A stretch of 37,070 nt of DNA from Batkoa obscura. Lineage: Eukaryota; Entomophthoromycota; Entomophthoromycetes; Entomophthorales; Batkoaceae. The notes under the pieces were generated by a model that searched no databases, had not been told where the DNA came from, and was given only the letters and a program-made list of their open reading frames with translations. The position numbers were made by a program, and so were the translations under genes. Of this stretch, positions 10,619 through 20,661 are shown in pieces (the first letter of the stretch is position 1; the number at the start of each line of letters is the position of its first letter). The stretch is from contig JASVEC010000171.1 in the NCBI GenBank assembly GCA_030770535.1, positions 1-37,070 on the forward strand. The letters run 5' to 3'.

Positions 10619-13057
10619 TCATTTCTTACCCTTTTTTCCACGAGTAGCCTTGGTTCCTGCCGCCTTTGATTTTCTTTTAGCTGCAGTTCCCTCTTTAGCT
10701 TTTGATATCAATTTATCTTTCATTACATCCTCATCATCTTCTTCCTCTTCTTCTTCTTCTTCTTCATCATTCAATTCACCTTCACCCAACACGTCCTCTA
10801 AATCTGGTATGGCTTCTTTTTTAGTCTTAACCGAAGCAATAACTACATTCAACATTGTTGGATGAGGCTGTTTATTGTAACTAAAATAAAAGAAATAAAA
10901 ATAATGTTAGTTGGATTTTCTAAATATAAAGTAGTATAGCAAAACATACGTTCTAGTAAATGCTGATTTGACACTAGTTGGTATGCCTTTTAGAATTTCA
11001 CTACCAGCTTGAGAACCAATACCTAAATCTATTAATGTGTCCCAATCTTCTTTATCAAGATAATAATTATCCATCAATTGAATTGTTTTTGATATACCAT
11101 TCTAATTTAATTAATATATTAATAAAAAATAATATAAAAAAAGATTCACTTAAAATAGTAAAATGATAAAATAGTATTAATTGACTTACATTCCCATCCT
11201 TAATTAGTTCTTTAGTCAATTTATTATTTAATGCTAATAAATAATTTTGTCTTAATTCATTTTTATCTCCTGAGATTTTCACTTTCATATGTAAATGAGT
11301 TTGTTTTAATAATCGATTATATTTATTTGTTTTTGAGTTCTGTCCTAACCAACTAAAATAACATTGTTAATTGATATTAATTATTAATATTCTATTACTT
11401 AATAACAGCGACAATCATTATTTAACTTACCTTGGAAATCGATATCTATCACTCATTTTACCATGCATAAAATAAGACGGAATTGCACAAGAATAGGCAG
11501 CATGTAAAGGCATTAAATCCCAGTTTTGAGAACTAAATTATTAATCAATTAATCGATAATTAATAAAACTGAATTTTACTTACGTATGAATAGATTTTTC
11601 AATTAAATCTGCTTGAGAAATAAATTCAGAAGCATGGACTATTTTATCTAATGTTTCTAATTCTTTTTGTTTAAAATTCATTGTTGAACTACTAGGTTGA
11701 CAATATATATAATTTTCCTATCCATTTATTTTAGTATAAATTAAGTATTGTCCTCTATCTATTTCATAAATGTCTTAATAAACTTACTTGTACCATTAAC
11801 GGAGCCAATTGATAATCATGAAAATATAACTCAATTCGATCAGTGAACGAATCATTCATATAATTTTCATTACTAAAATAACGACTAGCAATATCAAATG
11901 GATTTAATAATACATTTTTTTTCATCATATTTGAACTAAATTTAATATTGATATTAATATTAATAATTCGACTTAAAAGCTTGTTGATTATCCTATAATA
12001 AATAACTTACAATTCTTTCGATTGTTCTTTAGACATACTTTTACTAGTTAATCTCCAACTTGATAATAAATTAATAATTTGTCGAATATCATTACGACTG
12101 GTTTCGACTAAAGTTTCTAATACATTTTCAGATAATTCAAGTCCTTCTTTAGTAATGATTCTTTGAATCAAAGGTCTTATTTGGGCAGCTGTAGGTCTAT
12201 TGAAATTAATTAATCAACAATTAATTGTTATATTACTTAATTTATTTAATATATGAATTAAATTTACCTTCTAAATCGATAATCAAAACAATGATTAGCT
12301 AAGGATTTAATTTTCACTGAGTTTCGGTCATTACAGATACAAATAATTGGTACCTAATTAATTAATTGTTATTAGTTATTATTAATTAAAAAATACATTA
12401 ATTAATATAATTAATACCTTAGTAGTCTTTAATAACTTAATAATTTCTTGAATACCACCTCTATCTCCACCTGACATACCATCAATTTCATCCAAAATCA
12501 GTACTTTTTTTCTACCTTTACTTTTATCCTTATCTCCTTCCTTCCCATCCTGCTTCGTTTTATCCTTTTTAAAATATGATAAAATAGAATTACAACTTAA
12601 TATTTCTTTAATCTTTTGTTCAATACTTTTTTTTGATCTTGTATCTGAAGCATTAAATTCAATAGCTTCGTAACCAGCTTCTTTACAGGCTATGTAAGCT
12701 GCACTTGTTTTTCCAATACCTGGCGGTCCACTGATTAACACAGAGCGAAAATTGACTTTGGTTTCAAGGCCATTAGGGTCCCTAACAAACAAGAAAAAAA
12801 TAAATTAACTGAATTTATAAATAACAAATATTTTTAAATTGAAATTGAAATTGATAAAAAGGAGTGAAATGAAAAGTATTTGATAAAACTCACCATGTTT
12901 TTAAGAATATAATTAAATTATCTATTAATGTTTTATTACCAATTAAATCGAGTTTGTTTACTGGTCGATATTTTTCTACCCATAAACTATATTGATAATT
13001 ACTATTGAATATTATTAAATTTGAATTAATGTTACTCATTCGTTGCTGCAACACTCA
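10619..13057 (-). CDS. RFC1: Replication factor C large subunit, lacking the N-terminal BRCT region
   Basis: RFC1 is subunit A of the five-part ATP-driven loader of the PCNA clamp. Ten exons (13057-12894, 12781-12418, 12353-12268, 12196-12011, 11935-11788, 11717-11584, 11532-11431, 11352-11190, 11101-10950, 10880-10619) join in frame to 586 residues. Seen in order: LWVEKYRPVNKLDLIGNK (RFC entry motif), Walker A SGPPGIGKTSAAY, NASDTRSKKSI, Walker B LILDEIDGMSGGDRGGIQE, sensor CICNDRNS, RNDIRQIINLL, then the RFC1-specific C-terminal domain (LYFHDYQLAPLMVQENYIY; SWLGQNSKTNKYNRLL). The end is a Glu/Asp tract followed by a Lys-rich tail, as in RFC1 elsewhere. Yeast RFC1 has 861 residues, with a PCNA-binding motif and BRCT domain before the AAA+ part; here the frame starts about 20 residues before it. 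The ATG at 13039 is a second in-frame start. The gene ends inside the inverted-repeat spacer, 336 bp from the right arm. Confidence 0.9.
10735..10775 (-). repeat. GAA/TTC microsatellite coding a Glu/Asp tract in RFC1
   Basis: A run of TTC/TCA on the plus strand encodes about 14 acidic residues on the minus strand, just before the basic tail. It is in frame, and its length is likely variable. Confidence 0.85.
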
Positions 13058-13393
13058 TTTATATTTTATATTAATTGTAATTTAATAAGTGAACAAAAAA
13101 GGAAAATTGAGTTATTTTTTCTTTTGATAAATTAAAGGATGGAAGTTACGTTGATAAAAAGTTGATTGGTTGAATTATTTTAATGAGATAACATTTTTAT
13201 TTTATTTTGTTCACTTCTCATATAATATAAAGATTGAAAATTAAAAGAATAACTATTTTCATAATTAAAATGATTAATAGAATGATTAATATTTTTGACC
13301 ATTTTGTTAGATAATCTAATATCCAACTTGATCGAGCTGAGAAAATAAAACTTATGAGTTGATTTATAGCCACTTTATTGAGAAATAAAAATC
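13058..13393. other. RFC1 upstream region inside the inverted-repeat spacer
   Basis: About 336 bp between the RFC1 start and the right arm. I looked for the missing RFC1 N-terminus (a BRCT-like frame with introns) on the minus strand and saw none. A TATAA-containing stretch just before the ATG could serve as the promoter. Confidence 0.5.
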
Positions 13394-13452
13394 ATTGATA
13401 ATATAATATAATATAATATAATTAACGAGCATTGAATACTTAATTTATTTTG

Positions 13453-15578
13453 TTATAGATTTAATAAATGAATGAGATGTTTAATTAGATCCGTTTTTGT
13501 ATAATCATAACAATTATTTAATAAACTATTTGATAGCCAATATTGTACTTCTTTTTTTAATAAAAAAGAAATGTTATTAATAGGTAAACTAAATAACAAT
13601 TCATTATTTATATCATTTGTATTAAAGATATTATAATCTACAAATATTAATAAATGTTCCATTATAATATATATATGTTTATTTACCAATGTTATCATTC
13701 TTTTTAATGTAGATAGCTTTATAATGAAATTTAACTTTTAAATTATTTTCAAAGTAAATTATACTAAATACAAGTTAAATAGAATAACAATAAAATAACA
13801 ATAAAATAACAATAAAATAACAATAAAATAACAATAAAATAGTAGAATAAATATAATTACCTTATTAAAGCATCTTCAATAGTTGCTATTTTTCTATGAA
13901 AACATTTAGCATTTAAAATAGTGATTTTGGCTAAACTCTATGCATAATGAATTTAATGTTCATATTTAATATTTATATTTGATATTATTTTTATTATTCC
14001 TTACAGATAATGAATCATGTGGATTTAATATACATTTCTTTTTATTTAATTGTAAGTTTCTTAATGCTTTGAAATACATTTGTATTATTTCTTGACAACA
14101 TTCACTTAAACTATTATAATAATAGTATATTATTATTGAATTATATAATTTAATTACCTTATATCTAAATTATATAATAATTCCAAATACTAAAAATAAA
14201 ATAGTTAGAATTTATCGATTATTAGTTGAATTACATTTTTCATTTTAATAAATAATTCATCGTTCTGTTGATAATGATTATTTAAATAATTATCATCAAT
14301 CAATGTATTATTTAAAAACAAATTAATTTCTTCATTAGTACTAATATCTTTCTTTTTGATTATAATATCAAAGTCACTTCAATTAATGTTAATAATATAA
14401 ATAAAATATTAATATATTATTTACTTTAATAAAACATTCAAATCAAACGGATATTTTTTCTATTAAATTGATAATTATTGATTATTGTTAATTATTGTTA
14501 ATTATTATTATTTGTTATTTATTTATTTTACTTTTAATAATTCTATATTACATAATAATATTATTGATATGTTTAAAGATTGAAATTTAGTGATTTTAAT
14601 TAATAACTCTATAATGATTCATTAACTTACAATTAATACTAATTCTTTAATTTTACCTTTTAATTTTTTTATATTTTTTAATGTAAAAGTATATAATTTT
14701 ATACACAATAAACCATTCTTTAAATCTGAAATTAAATTTGCTAATAAAAATATTATAATATATTTAAATAAAAATAAATACTTTTACCATGTATTCCCTG
14801 TGATATATTATTTTTAGTTACTTTTTGATTATCAAAGTAATCTAATTTCATTAATTCATTATTTTGAAATTGCCAATAATTAATTCTGATATTAATGTTA
14901 ATATTAATATTAATATTTTAATCTATCAATTTTAATCTTTTGATTTTATTACTTTTTAACTTTTGAAATTATTTGAAATAAATAATTTAATTTTAAATCA
15001 TCATCATTATAAAACATTAATGTTTTTAGATTATTAGATGTTAAACTATAATGAAATATTATTATAAATAGTGATATTAAAGGGGCTGTTTTTTTTAGCT
15101 TCATTATCTTTCCACTTTTTAAGCGCTATTTGAATGGAAGGATTGTAGTAAAATTCTTAAACAAAAAATACATCCCCATAACTTGTATTTAAGAATGATA
15201 ATAACTTACTTTAATAACAATACATGTTTAATTTGATTAAAATTGTTATTAAAATATAAACAATCTAAAATCAATTATAAATTTATAAATTTATAAAATA
15301 TTAAAATAGTTACTTAATATAGTTTGATACATAATGTTAAGTTGAAATTCAATTGAATTTAATTGAACATTATTCTCTATTTTATCCTATATCTGTTATA
15401 AGCAAATAATATATAGCTAAAATATTATTTATACTTGTTTATAATAATAATTGTTCACCTAAAATAATATTAATTATAGCTATAAAGTACTGATTTAAGT
15501 TACTTCAAATAGAACACTTTTATTTATATAATTTAATCCATCAAGTTCTTTTGATAATTCTATTTATTAATTAATATA

Positions 15579-15609
<31 letters not shown>

Positions 15610-17413
15610 AACAATATTAAATGATAATGATAATGATAATGATAATGATAATGTAAAGTAAATAATAATAGTAAATAATAATTAGTAATAGTAATAATAA
15701 ATTGTATTTTACCTTTCGAATTAAATAAATATGTTGGCTTACATAAAAATTGAATTTCTTGGCCAATATTAAATTTATTTATTAAATCATCTTATTTTTA
15801 ATTATGTTTTATTTTATTTATTTATTTTATTTACTTTCAAGTAATAAAAGGGCACAACGTAACATAACACTACAAACATTATTACCTTTTTCTATTATTA
15901 ATATCCATTGAATTTCTAATAATTGTAAAAATAATAATTTAGATAAAATAATAATTTAGATAAAATAATAATTTAGATAAAATAATAATTTAGATAAAAT
16001 AATAATTTAGATAAAATATTAATTTAGATAAAATATTAATTTAGATATAATAATTTAGATAAAATATTAATTTAGATAAAATATTAATTTAGATAAAATA
16101 TTAATTTAGATAAAATATTATATTACCTTTGTATAGTCTATCTTCTACGATTTCTTCCATTTTTTTTAAACAACTTGAACACAATAAATCTAATTTATGT
16201 AATTCAATACTATTTAAATAATAGCTATTAATAATAGATTAAATTAATTTGATTTAATTTGATTTACTTTGTAGTTATTGGGGAATAATAATTAGCTTCT
16301 GTTCTTTTAATAACTTTATATTTCATATTCAATTTACTTGAAGTCAAATAATTTTTATCTCGACATAAACTATTTTGACAGTTATATTTTTTAGTAATTC
16401 TAAATATTATATCAATATTTGATTGTATTATTATTATTAATTAATTATCAATTAATCAATTAATAATTACATTTTATATCTTTTCTCCCAAATACTATTA
16501 ATAATTCCGTTTAAAATTATAAATGGTTCATTTTGTTTGTTGAAATAATCACAATGTTCTTTCTTAATTGTACTTGGCGTAAATCTAAATTAGTAAGTAA
16601 AAGTTTTATTAAAATAAATAATAAAATACAATTCTAAATTAGGTAAATTAAATAATCGTATTTTGATTTCAACTTGTTCAGTTATAATTTTAAGTGAACA
16701 ATTGAGTATCAATTGTAATAATTCAAGAGTAATTGACTTAAATTCATCTTCAATAATAACTAATTTTGTTGGAAACAAAAGTTCATTTCCAATAAGACCT
16801 AATAATATAAAATACTAGAATTCTAATTATAAATGAAGTTACTATTATAATTTAACATATGTAATACATCAATCTCATATTTAATACGATAATAATTGAT
16901 ATTTGATTTCATCTAATAAAAAGTATTAATAATTAAAATGAAATATACTTTATATTTACTTTTATCTTCAATTGATTAGATTCTTCAATACCAAGATGAA
17001 TATCACCCATATGATTCTTTATGATATCTTCAAACATATTAGTAATTTTTATCATTGTTTAATAATTAATATTACAATTCTTAATATAACCATAACGAGT
17101 GAAATCTTCTGGATCAATCGGAAAGCGGTAACTATCTTCTGGGTGATATCGAGTATTAACTTTATTATCAGAAGGTGGTAATTGCTATAAAAAATTAGAA
17201 AACTAAAAAAACTAAAAAAACTAAGAATAAAATTACTTTTGCGTTATAAGGTAAAGGAGTCTTGTAGCTTGTAGTTAATGTAGATTGAGAAGATAACTCA
17301 TTAAACACATTACTTGAATTATCTAGTGTTGAAAAAGAGTAAATTGGTTTTTTAGAGAATAAATCTATGTTTTTATCCATTTCTAGGTTGATTGATTTGT
17401 ATATCAATTCCAT
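13453..17413 (-). CDS. MCMDC2: MCMDC2-like meiotic MCM protein, right copy; looks whole
   Basis: Mirror of the gene at 2394-6296, with an ATG at 17411-17413 (MELIYKSINLEMDKNIDLFS) and a stop at 13453-13455. The same 23 or so exons join without stops into about 740 residues. One junction is not obvious: after FTRYGYIKN a 48-nt intron beginning GTAATATT must be removed, otherwise a stop follows. Domains are as in the left copy: OB fold with CX4C...CX2C zinc set, inactive AAA+ core, MCM lid, and a C-terminal extension ending LIKHLIHLLNL. In animals the family partners MCM8-type helicases in meiotic recombination. Introns range from about 44 to over 200 nt (minisatellite intron). The gene runs towards RFC1 on the same strand, 396 bp upstream of it. 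Confidence 0.8.
13784..13841 (-). repeat. AATAACAATAAA intronic tandem repeat, right copy
   Basis: Five units, the mirror of 5908-5965 and equal in copy number. Confidence 0.8.
15078..15180 (-). mobile_element. Short MITE-like element in the right MCMDC2 intron
   Basis: Exact mirror of 4569-4672, ending ACATCCCCATA at 15180. It has the same insertion site and, as far as I compared, the same sequence. Confidence 0.85.
15640..15655 (-). repeat. ATTATC microsatellite, right copy, one unit longer
   Basis: Part of the GATAAT run in the mirror intron. Five units here against four in the left arm, with a 4-bp difference beside it. Confidence 0.75.
15925..16126 (-). repeat. Intronic 17-bp minisatellite, long allele
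   Basis: Tandem AATTTAGATAAAATATT-type units. The tract is 48 bp longer than 3681-3832, with an internally shortened unit near 16042-16060. Confidence 0.9.
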
Positions 17414-17518
17414 TTTATACTATTTGTTGTTATTATTACTTTATATAAAATGCATTTATACCATATTACTTATGTTTTAAAAAGCATTAAAAGTATTAAA
17501 AAGCTATGATTGATGGAT

Positions 17519-18349
17519 AGTATCCTAGAATTAAAATGTCGATTTATTATAATATTTGTAAAATGGATTGTAGTTTAGTGCTACAAACAATTTATGTTTA
17601 GTATTTTTTATTTATTTTCATATAAAAAATGGCTAGTTATTTGAGCTATTACACATTTGTTAGAATAAGCTTATAGCAAATACACTAAGTTTTCAAAAAG
17701 AGTAACTAATAGTAATATTTGCAACAATTTTGCTTTGTATTCAAAACATAAATAACCTCACTTTTATTTAATAAACTGCAGCCTCTTTTATATAAAAACC
17801 GTTAGTTACTTCCTATTAGTATTTCTATTCCTAAATACCTTATATGATTATATAAAAGCACTTTGCCTATTCAAACACCTAAATTCTTTGTTCGAATTCC
17901 ATTAGCATAGTACGGGAATGCATTCTTTGTTTAAGGATTGTACTAACAATCTTTCCGCTCAAATAGCGCTTAAGAGATAGAAAAAGTAATGAAGCAAAAA
18001 AAACATCCCGATATATTATAATAACGATACATTCAACCAACGTAATAAGCATATTTATTTATAAGTTACACATTGACCCCTTCACTAGAACATAGACTTG
18101 ATGAACTATACAATTACAGTAACCAACGTGAGCAAGTTGTTGGCATAATATAACTTACTGTGATAGGAAAGAAATTCCCAATGGTGATTACTATTAACTA
18201 TGTATATAGGTTTTGGCAGAAGCTATTATATAAGCATTTATGTTTTATTGATCTATACAGTAAAATGGGAAATTATAGTTTAACGTGGTTTTTACAATGA
18301 TAAAGATACGATATAAAACTAATTAAAGTGAAAAATAAATAACATTTTA
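17519..18349. other. Intergenic stretch outside the right arm
   Basis: AT-rich with no gene visible. It contains one MITE-like copy at 17911-18013. Confidence 0.5.
17911..18013 (+). mobile_element. Short MITE-like element
   Basis: Member of the 104-bp family with drifted ends (TACGGGAATGCATTCTTTG ... AAAACATCCCGATA) and a well-kept core (ACTAACAATCTTTCCGCTCA, AAATAGCGCTTAAGAG, AGTAATGAAGC). Confidence 0.8.
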
Positions 18350-19027
18350 TTAAAATTTTAACCTTAAAGGGGAAGGATTAAAATAATTGATGATAGATGA
18401 TCTTTGAGATATAATATGACCTAACATAAATACAATTAAACCTTCAGGTAAATCTAAAATAGTATTAATACTATCGATTGTAACTTTAGCCACTTCTTTT
18501 AATTTTATAAAATCAAATTTGACTGTGCCTAAAATCTGTTTACTTTCCACTACAATTAGCTTCCAATCATTCATATTATTAGTAGCATCTAACAACAGAA
18601 GCACAGTTTCATTATTCGATATAAACTCTATCATAAACCATTTACCATCCCCAGTTTCGATACAGATAGTATGATAATCCAAATCATTAAAATACTTCCA
18701 ATTACAGATAGAAATAGACCACATCAATTTTTGTTTTGTCGATATATTACTACGAAGAGTAGCCACAGTTCCAACGCCGCTTAATGATAGAGTGGAGTGT
18801 TTATAAGTTTTGCTGATACAATTTAATTGTTTAATCGAATTTTCAAAACTTTCTCGAATGATTATATGGTTTAAATTGAATATACTCTTTGATGTGAAGT
18901 CATATTGACTTTCTTTAATTTCAATGGGGCGGTATAAATAAACCAAGGTACCAGTAGAAAATCTCTTTCTGTCCTGCCTATCCACTTTACTAGTGTTACA
19001 CTTTGGAAATAATATGCTCAAAAACAT
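18350..19027 (-). CDS. Hypothetical intronless protein, 225 residues
   Basis: A single open frame from ATG at 19025-19027 to a stop at 18350-18352, longer than chance would give in DNA this AT-rich. I do not recognise the family. The sequence alternates predicted beta strands (TLSLSGVGTVATLRS, YHTICIETGDGKWFMIEFIS, ETVLLLLDATN, WKLIVVESKQILGTVKFDF), which would fit a beta-sandwich or barrel. A more hydrophobic C-terminal part (LPEGLIVFMLGHIIS) may be a membrane or buried helix. The first 13 residues are only weakly hydrophobic, so secretion is not clear. Neighbours are the MCMDC2 repeat arm and a CREG-like gene on the same strand. Confidence 0.6.
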   Translation of the reverse strand: MFLSILFPKCNTSKVDRQDRKRFSTGTLVYLYRPIEIKESQYDFTSKSIFNLNHIIIRESFENSIKQLNCISKTYKHSTLSLSGVGTVATLRSNISTKQKLMWSISICNWKYFNDLDYHTICIETGDGKWFMIEFISNNETVLLLLDATNNMNDWKLIVVESKQILGTVKFDFIKLKEVAKVTIDSINTILDLPEGLIVFMLGHIISQRSSIINYFNPSPLRLKF

Positions 19028-19989
19028 GATTTATTCTTTCTTTTAAAATATTTATTCTTTTTATACTTTTTATATACTTTAAATCACACGAATAATTAAT
19101 AATATAAAAGCCTTCTTAATCTACTAGGGGTATTTAATGTCCATATTAATACACTTTCGTACTTAATTAGTAGTTGGTGTTCGGTGAGTTAACAATTAAG
19201 TCAACATTTTAAAAATCAACTTTAAATTAGCAAAAGTTAACAATTTTAAAACATATTCATTACTTTGATCGTACTTTTAAGCTTAAAACTAGCTAGAAAT
19301 GTGGCAACAAAGGGTGTCATTCATAAAATTAAACTTATTCTACTTGTATACTATATTTTAGCCTAGCCTTATGTAGAACAGGGTTATTAATCACTTTTAA
19401 TAAGTGATCTTCAATTTTGCTATTATTTTTTACATTTGTAAGCTCAAATGTACACTGAAAATTATCCACTTAAGACTAAAATTTTGAGTTTCAGGCTCCA
19501 AGTTAGTGAAATTATAAACTATTAATTATAAAAAACATCGCTAACTAGCCCACATTCAAACTTAAACAGACTTTAATAGATGTTTTTAATGCTATTTTTT
19601 AAACTGTTTTGCATAACCATGCTATTTTAGCTTTAAAACAAAAATTAATAAGTCAAAACAACTATCATTTAATATAATAATACCAGTATAAAGAAAATAA
19701 CCTAATAAAATGCTAACTTTTTAAAAATAAATTCTAAACTAAAGAATTATTATGCTATAATTTTAAACTACACACTAACTAATTTGCTATTATAATAATA
19801 TTCTATTGGTATTATCAAAAATAAAAGCCTGCTATTTCTTTTTGTAGGATGACGTTGTCAACTTACAAAAAAATATAATTACGCGTCTTTTAAAATAAAC
19901 TATTTGGGTACACATATATTATATTACGACTTAGAAAATTCAGTTTATAAAGACAGGAATATATAAAATAACTTATACTTTATTATCTC
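19028..19989. other. AT-rich intergenic stretch
   Basis: About 960 bp between two minus-strand intronless genes. I see no coding frame, RNA gene or family repeat. Confidence 0.5.
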
Positions 19990-20661
19990 TTATAGCAATA
20001 TTGGAAGCGACAAGTGGATGTAATATAAAAATAAAATAATAAAAATTAACCCTACACCACCAAAGAAATGCCTATGGATGAATACAACTTTTTTTTTTAA
20101 TATACTTGTATCAACATTCTTATATTGCAACAATGGAACATCCCCAATATAATGCGAGTTGCCAAACCCACCAACCCAATAAATAGACTGAACTTTAATA
20201 CGATAAAATTGAAAGTCTTTCCAGCCCAACCAAAACTTAGTATCACTATGTTTTTTCAAAAACGCTTGTTTTGCTAACTCAATTAACTCTTCTTCCAATG
20301 GTGCTATTTCTCCCATCAAACAAAATCTACTATTTCCCATGATTTTAGTACCCCCAGGTTCACGGACTGTAAAAGCTACTTTAGGATTAGAACTGAAATT
20401 ATGGTAGCTTTTTTGCATGGTTGATACCAGCAATATAGGATCTCCATAAGTTTCATTAAGATCAATATAGTAGTCGAAGATACAAAATGGGTAACCGGAT
20501 AAATTATTGCCTGCCTCTAGTTTCTCAAGGTTGTGATGACCACCCTGTTGTGGTGATGGATTATAAATAGTAGATAATGTCCCGATCCCTTCCTGTCGTA
20601 ATAACTTTCTTGCTGCTATTCCTGCTTCGTTGGAGTTACTTTCAAGTGTGTTGAAGGTCAT
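19990..20661 (-). CDS. CREG-like protein (PNPOx-like flavin-binding fold) with a C-terminal membrane tail
   Basis: 223 residues in one exon. The fold signature of the CREG / pyridoxamine-phosphate-oxidase-like family is clear: AARKLLRQEGIGTLSTIY (first helix and strand), GYPFCIFDYY, DPILLVSTMQKSYHNFSSNP, KVAFTVREPGGT, CLMGEIAPLEEEL, KKHSDTKFWLGWKDFQFYRI and VQSIYWVGGFGNSHYI, which matches the CREG ending (NIWVLDYFGG). CREG proteins elsewhere are secreted glycoproteins of the endolysosomal system and usually lack oxidase activity. Here there is no N-terminal signal peptide. Instead the last 30 residues (VGLIFIILFLYYIHLSLPILL) form a hydrophobic segment after a short basic stretch (KKKVVFIHRH), suggesting a tail-anchored cytosolic protein. 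The start at 20659-20661 is the only upstream ATG that keeps the first helix. Confidence 0.85.
   Translation of the reverse strand: MTFNTLESNSNEAGIAARKLLRQEGIGTLSTIYNPSPQQGGHHNLEKLEAGNNLSGYPFCIFDYYIDLNETYGDPILLVSTMQKSYHNFSSNPKVAFTVREPGGTKIMGNSRFCLMGEIAPLEEELIELAKQAFLKKHSDTKFWLGWKDFQFYRIKVQSIYWVGGFGNSHYIGDVPLLQYKNVDTSILKKKVVFIHRHFFGGVGLIFIILFLYYIHLSLPILL

Larger units (their letters stand above)
13394..17518 (-). repeat. Right arm of the large inverted repeat
   Basis: Reverse complement of 2288-6340. It is about 70 bp longer overall because of an expanded 17-bp minisatellite, one extra ATTATC unit with 4 bp beside it, and a longer AATAT run at the inner border (about 13399-13422). The separate repeat lengths argue that these are two real genomic copies and not one copy assembled twice. 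Confidence 0.95.

Noticed and set aside
10509-10865. Plus-strand 118-codon Ser-rich frame
   Set aside because: It is antisense to the RFC1 acidic tract and basic tail.
2288-17518. The inverted repeat as an assembly artefact
   Set aside because: The arms differ independently in three repeat lengths and one coding base and join different unique flanks, so two real copies are more likely, though reads should confirm it.
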